A stretch of 5,819 nt of DNA from NCBI GenBank assembly GCA_023391775.1, contig JAEWAG010000042.1, forward strand, positions 1 to 5,819. Reading direction: 5' to 3'. The notes beneath the pieces were generated by a model. That model was not told where the DNA came from and searched no databases. It saw only the letters and a program-made list of their open reading frames with translations. The number at the start of each line of letters is the position of its first letter. The first letter of the stretch is position 1. Shown here one piece after another: positions 1 to 5,819 of the stretch. The position numbers and the translations under genes were made by a program. The stretch comes from Pseudomonadota bacterium. Its GTDB lineage: Bacteria; Pseudomonadota; Gammaproteobacteria; Xanthomonadales; Xanthomonadaceae.

Positions 1-177
1 CTGCCGATCCCGATCTTGGACGGCGGCCACCTCCTGTATTATTCGGTCGAGTTGATCAAGGGCAGCCCCTTGAGCGAGCGGGCGATGGCTGCCGGGCAGT
101 ACGTCGGCCTGGCCCTGCTGGCCGGCCTGATGGGCCTGGCCTTCTACAACGACCTGCTAGGCCTGTTCCCGCGATGA
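1..177 (+). CDS. rseP: RseP, site-2 zinc metalloprotease (C-terminal fragment)
   Basis: This is the last 58 codons of an inner-membrane RIP metalloprotease; the 5' part lies outside the window. In the family, RseP cuts anti-sigma factor RseA within the membrane to release sigma-E, and also clears signal-peptide remnants. The visible part opens with the conserved LPIPILDGGH stretch; the LDG aspartate (codon 7, bases 19-21) is the third zinc ligand in this family. The final membrane helix follows (roughly residues 33-55, YVGLALLAGLMGLAFYNDLL), ending FPR and TGA at 175-177. bamA follows in the same direction, the usual gammaproteobacterial order, and a bamA-frame ATG at 174 overlaps this stop as ATGA. 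The identification is firm; nothing can be said about the catalytic HExxH, which is upstream of the window. Confidence 0.93.
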   Translation: MPIPILDGGHLLYYSVELIKGSPLSERAMAAGQYVGLALLAGLMGLAFYNDLLGLFPR

Positions 178-245
178 ACCCGAAGCACACCGGCGCCCGG
201 CGCCGGCGATTCCTGCCCAGATACCCGCTTTCCACCGGATGTGAC

Positions 246-2699
246 ATGACGCGATTCCCCGTTCGCCGCCTGCTCGCCCTCGCCCTCGCCTCGTCCCTGA
301 GCCTGTCGGCGATGGCGCAGACGGCCGAGCCGTTCACCGTCGCGGACATCCGCATCGACGGGCTGCAGCGCATCGCCGCCGGCACCGTGTTCACCTACCT
401 GCCGGTCGAGCGCGGCGAGGTGCTGGACCAGGCCGGCGCCGGCGACACCGTGCGCGCCCTGTACCGCACCGGCTTCTTCGAGGACATCCGCCTGGACCGC
501 CAGGGCGACATCCTGGTGATCACTGTCACCGAGCGTCCGGCGATCAACAAGCTGACCCTCAACGGCAACAAGGACATCAAGACCGAGGACCTGATGAAGG
601 GCCTGCAGGACATCGGTCTGGCCGAGGGCGAGACCTTCGACCGCCTGGCCCTGGACCGGGTGACCCAGGAACTGACCCGCCAGTACAACAACCGCGGCAA
701 GTACAACGTCCAGATCACCCCGACGGTGAGCCCGCTGGACCGCAACCGCGTCGACGTGACCATCGACGTCAAGGAAGGCAAGGCGGCCAAGATCCGCCAC
801 GTCAACCTGGTCGGCACCGACTCCTTCGACAACGAGGAGATCCTGGACACCTGGGAATCGCGCGAGAGCAGCTGGCTGTCCTGGTACCGCCGCGACGACC
901 AGTATTCCAAGGAGAAGCTCTCCGGCGACATGGAGAAGCTCAACTCCTGGTACCTGGACCGCGGCTACGTGGACTTCAACATCGACTCCACCGAGGTGTC
1001 GATCAGCCCCGACAAGCGCGACATGTACCTGACCGCCTCGGTCACCGAGGGCGAGATCTACAAGATCTCCGAGATCCGCGTGACCGGCGACACCATCCTC
1101 CCGCAGGAGGTGGTGGAGCGCATGGTGATCCCGAAGGTCGGCGACACCTTCTCGCGCGTGCTGCTGGAGGCCAGCGCCGAGGGCATCACCAACACCCTCA
1201 GCAACATCGGCTACGCCTTCGCCCGGGTCAATCCGATCCCGACCCCCAACCGCGCCGACCGCACCGTGGCGATCAACCTGCAGGTCGTTCCCGGCCCGCG
1301 CGTGAACGTGCGCCGGGTCGTGTTCAAGGGCAATACCCGCACCTCCGACGAGGTCCTGCGCCGCGAGATGCGCCAGTTCGAGAACGCCTGGTATTCGCAG
1401 GCGGCGATCGACCGCTCCACCGTGCGCTTGCGCCGGCTGGGCTACTTCGAGACGGTCGAGGTGGAAACCCCGCAGGTGCCCGGCAGCGGCGACCAGGTCG
1501 ACGTGGTGTTCAACGTCAAGGAGACCACCTCCGGCGCCTTCGTGTTCGGCCTGGGCTACTCGCAGCTGGCCGGCATGACCGCCTCGATCCAGCTGTCGCA
1601 GAACAACTTCCTCGGCGGCGGCAACCGCGTGTCGGTCGAGGCGCAGCGCAGCGACTACCTGCAGCGCTACGCGTTCTCCTACGTCAACCCGTTCTTCACC
1701 GACGAGGGGGTGTCGCTGGGATACAACCTGTGGTGGCGCGAGCTGGACTACTCGGACTTCAACACCGCCCAGTACAACAGCACCAATGCGGCGCTGCAGA
1801 CCGTGCTGGGCCTGCCGATCACCGAGCACAGCTCGGTCTCTCTGCTGTTCGGCATCGACAGCAACCAGATCCAGACCTACCCGGGCTACACCCCGCAGGC
1901 GATCGTCGACTACGTGGACGCCGTCGGCCAGCGCACCTTCCACGCCTGGCGCACGGAGCTGGGCTGGGCGCGCGATACCCGCAACGACTTCTTCATGCCC
2001 ACCAGCGGCACCTACCAGCGCGTGGGCCTTGAAACCACCCTGCCCGGCTCCACCGCCGAGTACTACAAGCTCAACTACGAGTTCTCGCGCTACTGGCAGC
2101 TGAGCCCGGCGTTCGTGCTGCGCACCGGCCTCGACCTGGGCTATGGCGACAGCTACGGCAACGACGTCACCCGCAATCTCTGCTACACGCCGCCGTCCTT
2201 CGTCGATACCGATGGCGACGGCAAGGCCGACACCTGGGTGCCGGGTGCGGCGCCGTCCGAGCCGTGCCTGCCGGGCTCGCCCGACTACCGCAAGACGGTC
2301 ACTGCCGACGGCCTGCCGTTCTTCGAGAACTTCTACGCCGGTGGCACCCGCTCGGTGCGCGGCTTCCGCGACAACACCCTCGGCCCGCGCTCGGAGATCA
2401 TCGGCGGCTACCGCGGCCAGCCGCTGGGCGGCTCGCTGAAGACCGTCGGCCAGATCGAGCTGGTGTTCCCGAAGCTGTTCGACAGCAATGCCGCACGCGT
2501 GTCGGCCTTCGTCGACTTCGGCAACGTGTTCAACGGCGTGGACGAGTTCGACGCCGGCGAGCTGCGTGCGTCGGCGGGCGTGGCCCTGCTGTGGCGCGCG
2601 CCGGTGGGCCCGATCTCGATCAGCTACGCCTACCCCTTCAAGAAGAAGGAAGGCGACGAGCTGGAGCGCCTGCAGTTCACCTTCGGCGGCGGCTTCTGA
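246..2699 (+). CDS. bamA: BamA, outer-membrane protein assembly factor
   Basis: BamA is the Omp85-family core of the BAM complex, which folds and inserts beta-barrel proteins into the outer membrane. From ATG 246 it is 817 residues (E. coli about 810). A Sec signal peptide (residues 1-24, RR then an Leu/Ala core, cleavage expected after SAMA) supports this start over the in-frame ATG at 174. A weak CGGA lies 6-8 bases upstream. Five POTRA domains follow at roughly 27-98, 99-178, 179-269, 270-351 and 352-429, each starting with an I/V-x-G/N strand such as IRIDG, LTLNG, VNLVG, IRVTG and VVFKGN. The barrel occupies about 430-817. The conserved loop-6 VRGF motif is at 704-707, within GGTRSVRGFRDNTLGPR. 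The protein ends FTFGGGF, a normal aromatic C-terminal beta-signal. Loop 6 is enlarged (see separate entry). The gene probably shares a transcript with rseP; I see no clear sigma-E promoter in the 68-base gap. Confidence 0.97.
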   Translation: MTRFPVRRLLALALASSLSLSAMAQTAEPFTVADIRIDGLQRIAAGTVFTYLPVERGEVLDQAGAGDTVRALYRTGFFEDIRLDRQGDILVITVTERPAINKLTLNGNKDIKTEDLMKGLQDIGLAEGETFDRLALDRVTQELTRQYNNRGKYNVQITPTVSPLDRNRVDVTIDVKEGKAAKIRHVNLVGTDSFDNEEILDTWESRESSWLSWYRRDDQYSKEKLSGDMEKLNSWYLDRGYVDFNIDSTEVSISPDKRDMYLTASVTEGEIYKISEIRVTGDTILPQEVVERMVIPKVGDTFSRVLLEASAEGITNTLSNIGYAFARVNPIPTPNRADRTVAINLQVVPGPRVNVRRVVFKGNTRTSDEVLRREMRQFENAWYSQAAIDRSTVRLRRLGYFETVEVETPQVPGSGDQVDVVFNVKETTSGAFVFGLGYSQLAGMTASIQLSQNNFLGGGNRVSVEAQRSDYLQRYAFSYVNPFFTDEGVSLGYNLWWRELDYSDFNTAQYNSTNAALQTVLGLPITEHSSVSLLFGIDSNQIQTYPGYTPQAIVDYVDAVGQRTFHAWRTELGWARDTRNDFFMPTSGTYQRVGLETTLPGSTAEYYKLNYEFSRYWQLSPAFVLRTGLDLGYGDSYGNDVTRNLCYTPPSFVDTDGDGKADTWVPGAAPSEPCLPGSPDYRKTVTADGLPFFENFYAGGTRSVRGFRDNTLGPRSEIIGGYRGQPLGGSLKTVGQIELVFPKLFDSNAARVSAFVDFGNVFNGVDEFDAGELRASAGVALLWRAPVGPISISYAYPFKKKEGDELERLQFTFGGGF
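2151..2315 (+). other. Extended loop-6 segment of BamA with Cys pair and DxDxDGxxD motif
   Basis: Codons about 636-690 of bamA lie between the conserved GYGD (632-635) and FENFYAGG. By my recollection of E. coli BamA only about seven residues occupy this place, so roughly 48 extra residues are present. They include C646 and C674, and between them D654-T-D-G-D-G-K-A-D662, which fits the DxDxDGxxD calcium-loop pattern of EF-hand/dockerin-type sites. There are no cysteines after VRGF, whereas E. coli BamA has a loop-6 cysteine pair downstream of VRGF. A disulfide-closed, calcium-binding surface loop is an inference. The segment stays in frame and its codon usage matches the rest of the gene. Confidence 0.7.
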
Positions 2700-2706
2700 C
2701 CGCTGC

Positions 2707-2765
2707 CGGAGTGCGGATGCAGGAACGCGAAGGGCGCCGCAAGGCGCCCTTCGTGCATCCGTCCG
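2707..2765. terminator. Bidirectional hairpin terminator between convergent bamA and truD
   Basis: There is a perfect 11-bp inverted repeat, CGAAGGGCGCC (2728-2738) and GGCGCCCTTCG (2743-2753), closed by a GCAA (GNRA) tetraloop. An outer 7-bp stem, GGATGCA (2715-2721) and TGCATCC (2754-2760), extends it after a 6-base bulge on the left side. A short CGGA/TCCG pair lies at 2707-2710 and 2762-2765. It begins 8 bases after the bamA stop and ends 8 bases before the truD stop on the other strand. There is no T-tract on either side, so it may act as a Rho-assisted terminator or as an mRNA 3'-end stabiliser for both transcripts. The structure is seen directly; the function is inferred from its position. 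Confidence 0.75.
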
Positions 2766-2772
2766 CGGGGCG

Positions 2773-3840
2773 TCAGTCTTCGGCTGGTGATGGCGCGTCG
2801 GCACCTGGCGCGCGGCTGGCCGCGTCCTCGATCCGGCCCAGCTGGTCCAGCACCGAGGTGGCATAGCAGCCGGCCGGCAGGGCGAAGGACAGCTCCAGCA
2901 CCGCATCCTCCAGCCAGCGCCAGGCCAGGTCACGCGGGCGCAGCCGCAGTGCGCGGCGTTCCTGGTCCAGCCCGGCCCGTTCCAGGCCCTCGCGCAGCCT
3001 GAGCGCGACCGGATCGTCCAGCACCGCCAGCTCCAGCGCCTGGCACGCACCTTCGCTGCGCAGGCTGCCGCGGCCCCACAGCGGGCCGGTGGGGTGGATG
3101 TCGAAGGCCGCCAGGCGCTGCGCGATGTCCTCGCCCATCGGCTCCGGGCCGAACACGCTGCGGCTGCCTTCCAGCGCCCAGACCTCGCCTTCGAGCCCGC
3201 GCTCCCAGCTGCCATCGGCCACGCGCGCGCCCAGCACCCGGTTGAACAATTCCGAACGCGCGGCGGACAGCAGCATCGAGCGCTGTTCGCGCCCGACCCG
3301 TTTGCCGCCGAACATCGCCAGCGCCTTGGCCACGTTGCCGCCGCCATGGCCGAACCGCTGCCCGCCGAATGCGTTGGGCACACCACGCAGCCGCAGCTGC
3401 TCCAGGCGCTCCTCCACCTGATCGCGTGCACCTTCGACCTGGCGCAGCACCAGCACGAAGCGGTTGCCCTCCAGCGCGCCGCGCGGCAGCTTGCGCCGGT
3501 GCCGTGCCTGCGCCAGCACCCGCAACCCATCCTGTTCCAGCGCCTCCAGCGGCGGCGGCTCGCGCCCCGGCAGCTGCACGCTGAAGCGTTGCACGGTGAC
3601 CGCATGCCGGTCCTTGAGCCCGGCATACCCGACCGCGACCTCGGGCACGCCGGCCCAGCGCGCGATCAGCCCGGCCACGAAGGCGGTGTTCATGCCGCGC
3701 TTCTCGATGGTCAGCAGCAGGTGCTCGCCATCGCCGCTGGCCTCGAAGCCGTCCACCTCCTCGACCCGGAAATCCTCCGCGTGCTCGCGGATGCGCGCCG
3801 AAAGCACAGGCGCGCCGAACGCCTGCATCGACCCGCTCAC
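2773..3840 (-). CDS. truD: TruD, tRNA pseudouridine(13) synthase
   Basis: TruD converts U13 of tRNA-Glu to pseudouridine in the cytoplasm. The product is 355 residues (E. coli about 349). The catalytic motif GLKDRHAV has its Asp at residue 77. [16 protein letters not shown] (113-128) and [11 protein letters not shown] (154-164) are family signatures. The remainder, about 165-310, covers the TRUD insertion region, including SELFNRVLG and HPTGPLWG. The longest start is GTG at 3840-3838, which overlaps the ispF stop as GTGA and so suggests translational coupling. An ATG four codons in (3828-3826) is a good alternative, and neither has a strong Shine-Dalgarno. The gene is last in the ftsB-ispD-ispF-truD set. 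surE, which normally follows truD, is absent here, and the gene instead meets bamA tail to tail. Confidence 0.95.
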   Translation of the reverse strand: MSGSMQAFGAPVLSARIREHAEDFRVEEVDGFEASGDGEHLLLTIEKRGMNTAFVAGLIARWAGVPEVAVGYAGLKDRHAVTVQRFSVQLPGREPPPLEALEQDGLRVLAQARHRRKLPRGALEGNRFVLVLRQVEGARDQVEERLEQLRLRGVPNAFGGQRFGHGGGNVAKALAMFGGKRVGREQRSMLLSAARSELFNRVLGARVADGSWERGLEGEVWALEGSRSVFGPEPMGEDIAQRLAAFDIHPTGPLWGRGSLRSEGACQALELAVLDDPVALRLREGLERAGLDQERRALRLRPRDLAWRWLEDAVLELSFALPAGCYATSVLDQLGRIEDAASRAPGADAPSPAED

Positions 3841-4331
3841 GCGCGCACCAGCAGGGCCACGGCCTGGGCGGCGATGCCCTCGCCGCGGCCGGTAAAGCCC
3901 AGCTTCTCGCTGGTGGTGGCCTTGACGCTGACCGCGTCCAGCGCAACCCCGCAGGCTTCGGCGATGCGCTCGCGCATCAGTGCCGCATGCGGGCCGACCT
4001 TGGGCCGCTCGCAGACGATGGTGATGTCCGCATTGCCCAGCCGCCAGCCACGGTCCGCCACCAGCGACACGCAGTGGCGCAGCAGGCCAAGACTGTCGGC
4101 GCCACGCCAGCGCTCATCGGTCGGCGGGAAGTGCACGCCGATGTCGCCCAGCGCCAGCGCGCCCAGCAGGGCGTCGCACAGCGCATGCAGGGCCACGTCG
4201 CCGTCGCTGTGCGCGACCACGCCGCATTCGTGCGGCACGCGCACCCCGCCGAGCATGACATGGTCGCCATCGCCGAAGACGTGGACGTCATAGCCCTGGC
4301 CGATGCGGAAGGGAGGAGTTTCGATTGCCAT
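3837..4331 (-). CDS. ispF: IspF, 2-C-methyl-D-erythritol 2,4-cyclodiphosphate synthase
   Basis: IspF is the fifth MEP-pathway enzyme. It cyclises CDP-methylerythritol 2-phosphate to MEcPP with release of CMP, as a trimer in the cytoplasm. From ATG 4331 it is 164 residues, the family size. Metal ligands are visible as GQGYDVH (D15, H17) and in [12 protein letters not shown] (H49). [30 protein letters not shown] and the substrate-binding SDGD are also conserved. ATG 4331 is preferred to ATG 4349 because the conserved part begins just after it and a GGGA lies 8 bases upstream. The stop overlaps the truD GTG. Unusually, ispD is not immediately upstream: a broken membrane-protein gene intervenes, and its last reading frame runs 44 bases into ispF. 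Confidence 0.96.
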   Translation of the reverse strand: MAIETPPFRIGQGYDVHVFGDGDHVMLGGVRVPHECGVVAHSDGDVALHALCDALLGALALGDIGVHFPPTDERWRGADSLGLLRHCVSLVADRGWRLGNADITIVCERPKVGPHAALMRERIAEACGVALDAVSVKATTSEKLGFTGRGEGIAAQAVALLVRA

Positions 4332-4919
4332 GTCGCAGATCCCGGTCATTGCCGGAAACGCCCGGCACGTCGGCGCCTATTGTGCCTTCCGGGTGCCGGC
4401 GCTGCGCGCGCCACCTCGGCCAGCCAGGCAGGCGCGACAGCGCCACCGGGTTCTGCAGCGCATGCGGCAAGGCCGCGGCGATGAAGGCATGGCCGAAGGA
4501 GCGCTGACGCCAGTTCATCCAGCAGCAGCTGAAGAAAAAAAGCGGGAACCAGGTGCCGACGAACCAGATCCCGTGACCCAGGCCATGCAGCACGCCCCAG
4601 GGCACGCCGGCGGCCAACGTCCGGGAGGTGATGCTCCAGCGCGCCGTGGCACCAGCGCCAGCATCGCGGCCAGCAGCAGGGTCTCCACCGCAGGCGCGGC
4701 CAGGACGCCGCCGACGAAGGTGACCCCTCCGCCCCCCAGGTCGGGTTCATCGAGTTCGCTGGACCGAATACCTGCCAGCTCCAGCAGGCCGATCCCCGGG
4801 GCGACGCTGGCCATGGCGCCGCCAAACTGGACCATGAAGGCGGGGAAGGACCGCCGCAGCAGGCGCTCGTCCGGCGCTGCCAGCAAGACTGCCTTGAAGA
4901 GCCGTGTGATGCGCTTCAT
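4288..4919 (-). pseudogene. Frameshifted CPBP/CAAX-protease-like membrane protein
   Basis: Two minus-strand frames together give one plausible polytopic membrane protein of about 210 residues. Frame A starts at ATG 4919 (MKRITRLFKAVLL) and runs through hydrophobic stretches at about residues 25-51 and 64-90, including PAVETLLLAAML with E79 at about 4685. Around 4650-4636 the sense moves to a second frame (-1 shift). Frame B continues with WSITSRTLAAGVPWGVLHGL, a membrane segment GIWFVGTWFPLFFFS, then FIAAALPHALQN. These match CPBP motif 2 ([F/W]xxxH, here WGVLH) and motif 3 (HxxxN, here HALQN). Motif 1 is a single-Glu ETLLL form instead of EExxxR. Frame A stays open only to 4515, with no membrane-like content beyond the shift. 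Frame B stops at 4288, inside ispF. It could be a true pseudogene or a one-base sequencing error. The substrate is unknown, and the family assignment rests on motifs only. Confidence 0.6.
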
Positions 4920-4950
4920 CCGGACATGCTGCCCGTCGCGCGGTGCCGCC

Positions 4951-5640
4951 TCAGCGCCGCGACAGTTCGAACTCGAAGCGCGCCAGGTCAGCGGGGGTGG
5001 TGACCTTGAAGTTGTCCTCGCGCCCCTCCACCAGCAGCGGGCGCAAGCCCTGCCGCTCGAAGGCCATGGCCTCGTCGGTGACTTCCACGCCTGCGGCCGC
5101 GGCCGCTTCCAGCGCGCGGGTCAGCTGCAGGCGGCGGAACAGCTGCGGGGTGAGCGCGCGCCACAGCCGCTCGCGCGGCTCGGTGCCATCGATGCCGCCG
5201 TCGTCGCCGGCCCGCTTGAGGGTGTCGCGCACCGGTGCGGCGAGGATCGCGCCGACCGGATCGGCACGCCCACGCTCCAGCAGCGCATCCAGGTCGGCCA
5301 GTGCGAGGTTCGGGCGCGCGGCGTCATGCACCAGCACGAAGTCGTCGGGACGGACCGACTCGGGCAGCGCCTGCAGCGCCGCCAGCACCGAGGCGGCGCG
5401 GCTCTCGCCGCCGGTACAGGCCAGCAGCGGCTTGCCGCGGTACTCGTGCCAGCCCGGCCAGCGCGGATCGTCGCCGGACAGCGCCACCACCACCCCGGCC
5501 ACGGCCGGATGTGCCAGCAGCGCGTCCAGGGTGTGGACCAGCAACGGCCGGCCGGCCACCTCGAGGTACTGCTTGGGAATCTCGCCACCGAAGCGCGTGC
5601 CGCGCCCGGCCGCGGGAACCACCGCCCAGACCAGGCCCAT
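4951..5640 (-). CDS. ispD: IspD, 2-C-methyl-D-erythritol 4-phosphate cytidylyltransferase
   Basis: IspD transfers CMP from CTP to methylerythritol 4-phosphate, the third step of the MEP pathway, in the cytoplasm. The product is 229 residues (E. coli 236). The N-terminal nucleotide-binding loop reads [17 protein letters not shown], with the catalytic Arg and Lys of the family. [19 protein letters not shown] and the C-terminal [15 protein letters not shown] are all present. ATG 5640 is chosen over GTG 5643. It overlaps the ftsB stop as TGATG, and a strong Shine-Dalgarno GGAGG sits 7 bases before it. The downstream partner is normally ispF; here 31 bases separate the ispD stop from a broken CPBP-like gene and ispF follows only after that. 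Confidence 0.96.
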   Translation of the reverse strand: MGLVWAVVPAAGRGTRFGGEIPKQYLEVAGRPLLVHTLDALLAHPAVAGVVVALSGDDPRWPGWHEYRGKPLLACTGGESRAASVLAALQALPESVRPDDFVLVHDAARPNLALADLDALLERGRADPVGAILAAPVRDTLKRAGDDGGIDGTEPRERLWRALTPQLFRRLQLTRALEAAAAAGVEVTDEAMAFERQGLRPLLVEGREDNFKVTTPADLARFEFELSRR

Positions 5641-5819
5641 CACTCCTCCTCCGCCGGCGGAACCGGTGGCGGCAGCGCGCGCGGCTGCCCGTCCTCCACC
5701 ACCCGGTAGAACACCTCGCCCGGCTTGATCATCCCCAGTTCGCTGCGCGCGCGCTCCTCGGCCGCGGCCACGCCTTCCTTGAGGTCACGCACTTCGGCGG
5801 CCAGGGCGGCATTGCGCTC
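5640..5819 (-). CDS. ftsB: FtsB, cell division protein (C-terminal fragment)
   Basis: The last 59 residues of FtsB are visible; the N-terminal transmembrane helix lies beyond the window edge. FtsB is a small bitopic inner-membrane protein that joins FtsL and FtsQ in the divisome and helps activate septal cell-wall synthesis. The visible part starts in the coiled coil ([16 protein letters not shown]) and continues with [18 protein letters not shown], the family's most conserved C-terminal signature. It ends in a proline-rich, acidic tail ([11 protein letters not shown]). The stop TGA at 5642-5640 shares its A with the ispD ATG. The GAG-rich tail codons double as the ispD ribosome-binding site. 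The order ftsB-ispD is typical of gammaproteobacteria, which supports the call. Confidence 0.93.
   Translation of the reverse strand, partial: ERNAALAAEVRDLKEGVAAAEERARSELGMIKPGEVFYRVVEDGQPRALPPPVPPAEEE
5643..5652 (-). promoter_or_regulatory. Shine-Dalgarno of ispD inside the ftsB 3' end
   Basis: The run GGAGGAGGAG on the minus strand encodes the final glutamates of FtsB and gives a GGAGG core 7 bases (and a second one 4 bases) before the ispD ATG at 5640. It decides the ATG start over the GTG one codon upstream, and with the TGATG overlap it points to coupled translation of ispD after ftsB. Confidence 0.75.

Noticed and set aside
191..206. GC-rich palindrome between rseP and bamA (CGGCGCC-C-GGCGCCG)
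   Set aside because: The arms are separated by one base, so no normal hairpin loop forms, and the sequence is expected by chance at this GC content. An attenuator or operator cannot be supported.
177..245. Sigma-E promoter for bamA
   Set aside because: No GGAACTT-like -35 element with a correctly spaced -10 box is visible in the short rseP-bamA gap.
144..3626. A 1160-codon open frame on the minus strand, antisense to all of bamA and running into truD
   Set aside because: It is a shadow frame caused by GC-rich codons. It spans the terminator and two unrelated genes, has low-complexity Ala/Val/Arg/His composition and no recognisable domain, while bamA and truD on the same bases are unmistakable.
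3094..4293. A 399-codon open frame on the plus strand
   Set aside because: It is antisense to truD and ispF, both of which have clear catalytic motifs; composition is typical of a shadow frame.
4636..4690. Programmed -1 ribosomal frameshift in the CPBP-like gene
   Set aside because: No X-XXY-YYZ slippery heptamer is visible near the transition, and this protein family is not known for recoding; an indel is simpler.
4346..4825. A third minus-strand frame of 159 codons across the ispD-ispF gap
   Set aside because: It lacks hydrophobic, membrane-like continuity and CPBP motifs; the other two frames explain the region better.
4303..5709. A 468-codon open frame on the plus strand
   Set aside because: It is antisense to ispD, the CPBP-like remnant and the ispF start; Arg/Gln/Ala-rich shadow translation without motifs.

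Overview
The window is GC-rich DNA from a gammaproteobacterium, most likely a member of the Xanthomonadaceae/Lysobacteraceae (Xanthomonas, Lysobacter or Luteimonas type). The evidence is the very high GC at third codon positions, the style of the BamA and TruD proteins, and the gene orders rseP-bamA and ftsB-ispD-ispF-truD. The family-level placement is an inference from remembered gene content, not from a search.

The left half (plus strand) is envelope biogenesis. It starts with the last 58 codons of rseP, the inner-membrane site-2 protease of the sigma-E stress response. A complete bamA follows, encoding the outer-membrane protein insertase. BamA looks intact: signal peptide, five POTRA domains, VRGF loop motif and a C-terminal phenylalanine. 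It carries an unusually long loop-6 region with two cysteines and a DxDxDGxxD calcium-loop-like motif. A strong inverted repeat at about 2707-2765 ends bamA and sits between the two convergent gene sets.

The right half (minus strand, read from 5819 down to 2773) is a housekeeping cluster: the 3' end of ftsB (divisome), ispD and ispF (two steps of the MEP isoprenoid pathway), and truD (tRNA pseudouridine-13 synthase). ftsB/ispD overlap as TGATG, with a strong Shine-Dalgarno inside ftsB. ispF/truD overlap as GTGA. Both arrangements suggest translational coupling.

Two departures from the usual layout stand out. First, ispD and ispF are separated by about 620 bases that hold a CPBP/CAAX-protease-like membrane-protein gene whose reading frame is broken by a -1 shift, so it is a pseudogene or contains a sequencing error. 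Second, bamA is not followed by the usual skp/lpxD genes and truD is not followed by surE, so the bamA-truD junction looks like a synteny breakpoint. I found no mobile element, CRISPR array or RNA gene, and no convincing unknown defence or metabolic system. The window is mostly ordinary core genome with these few oddities.
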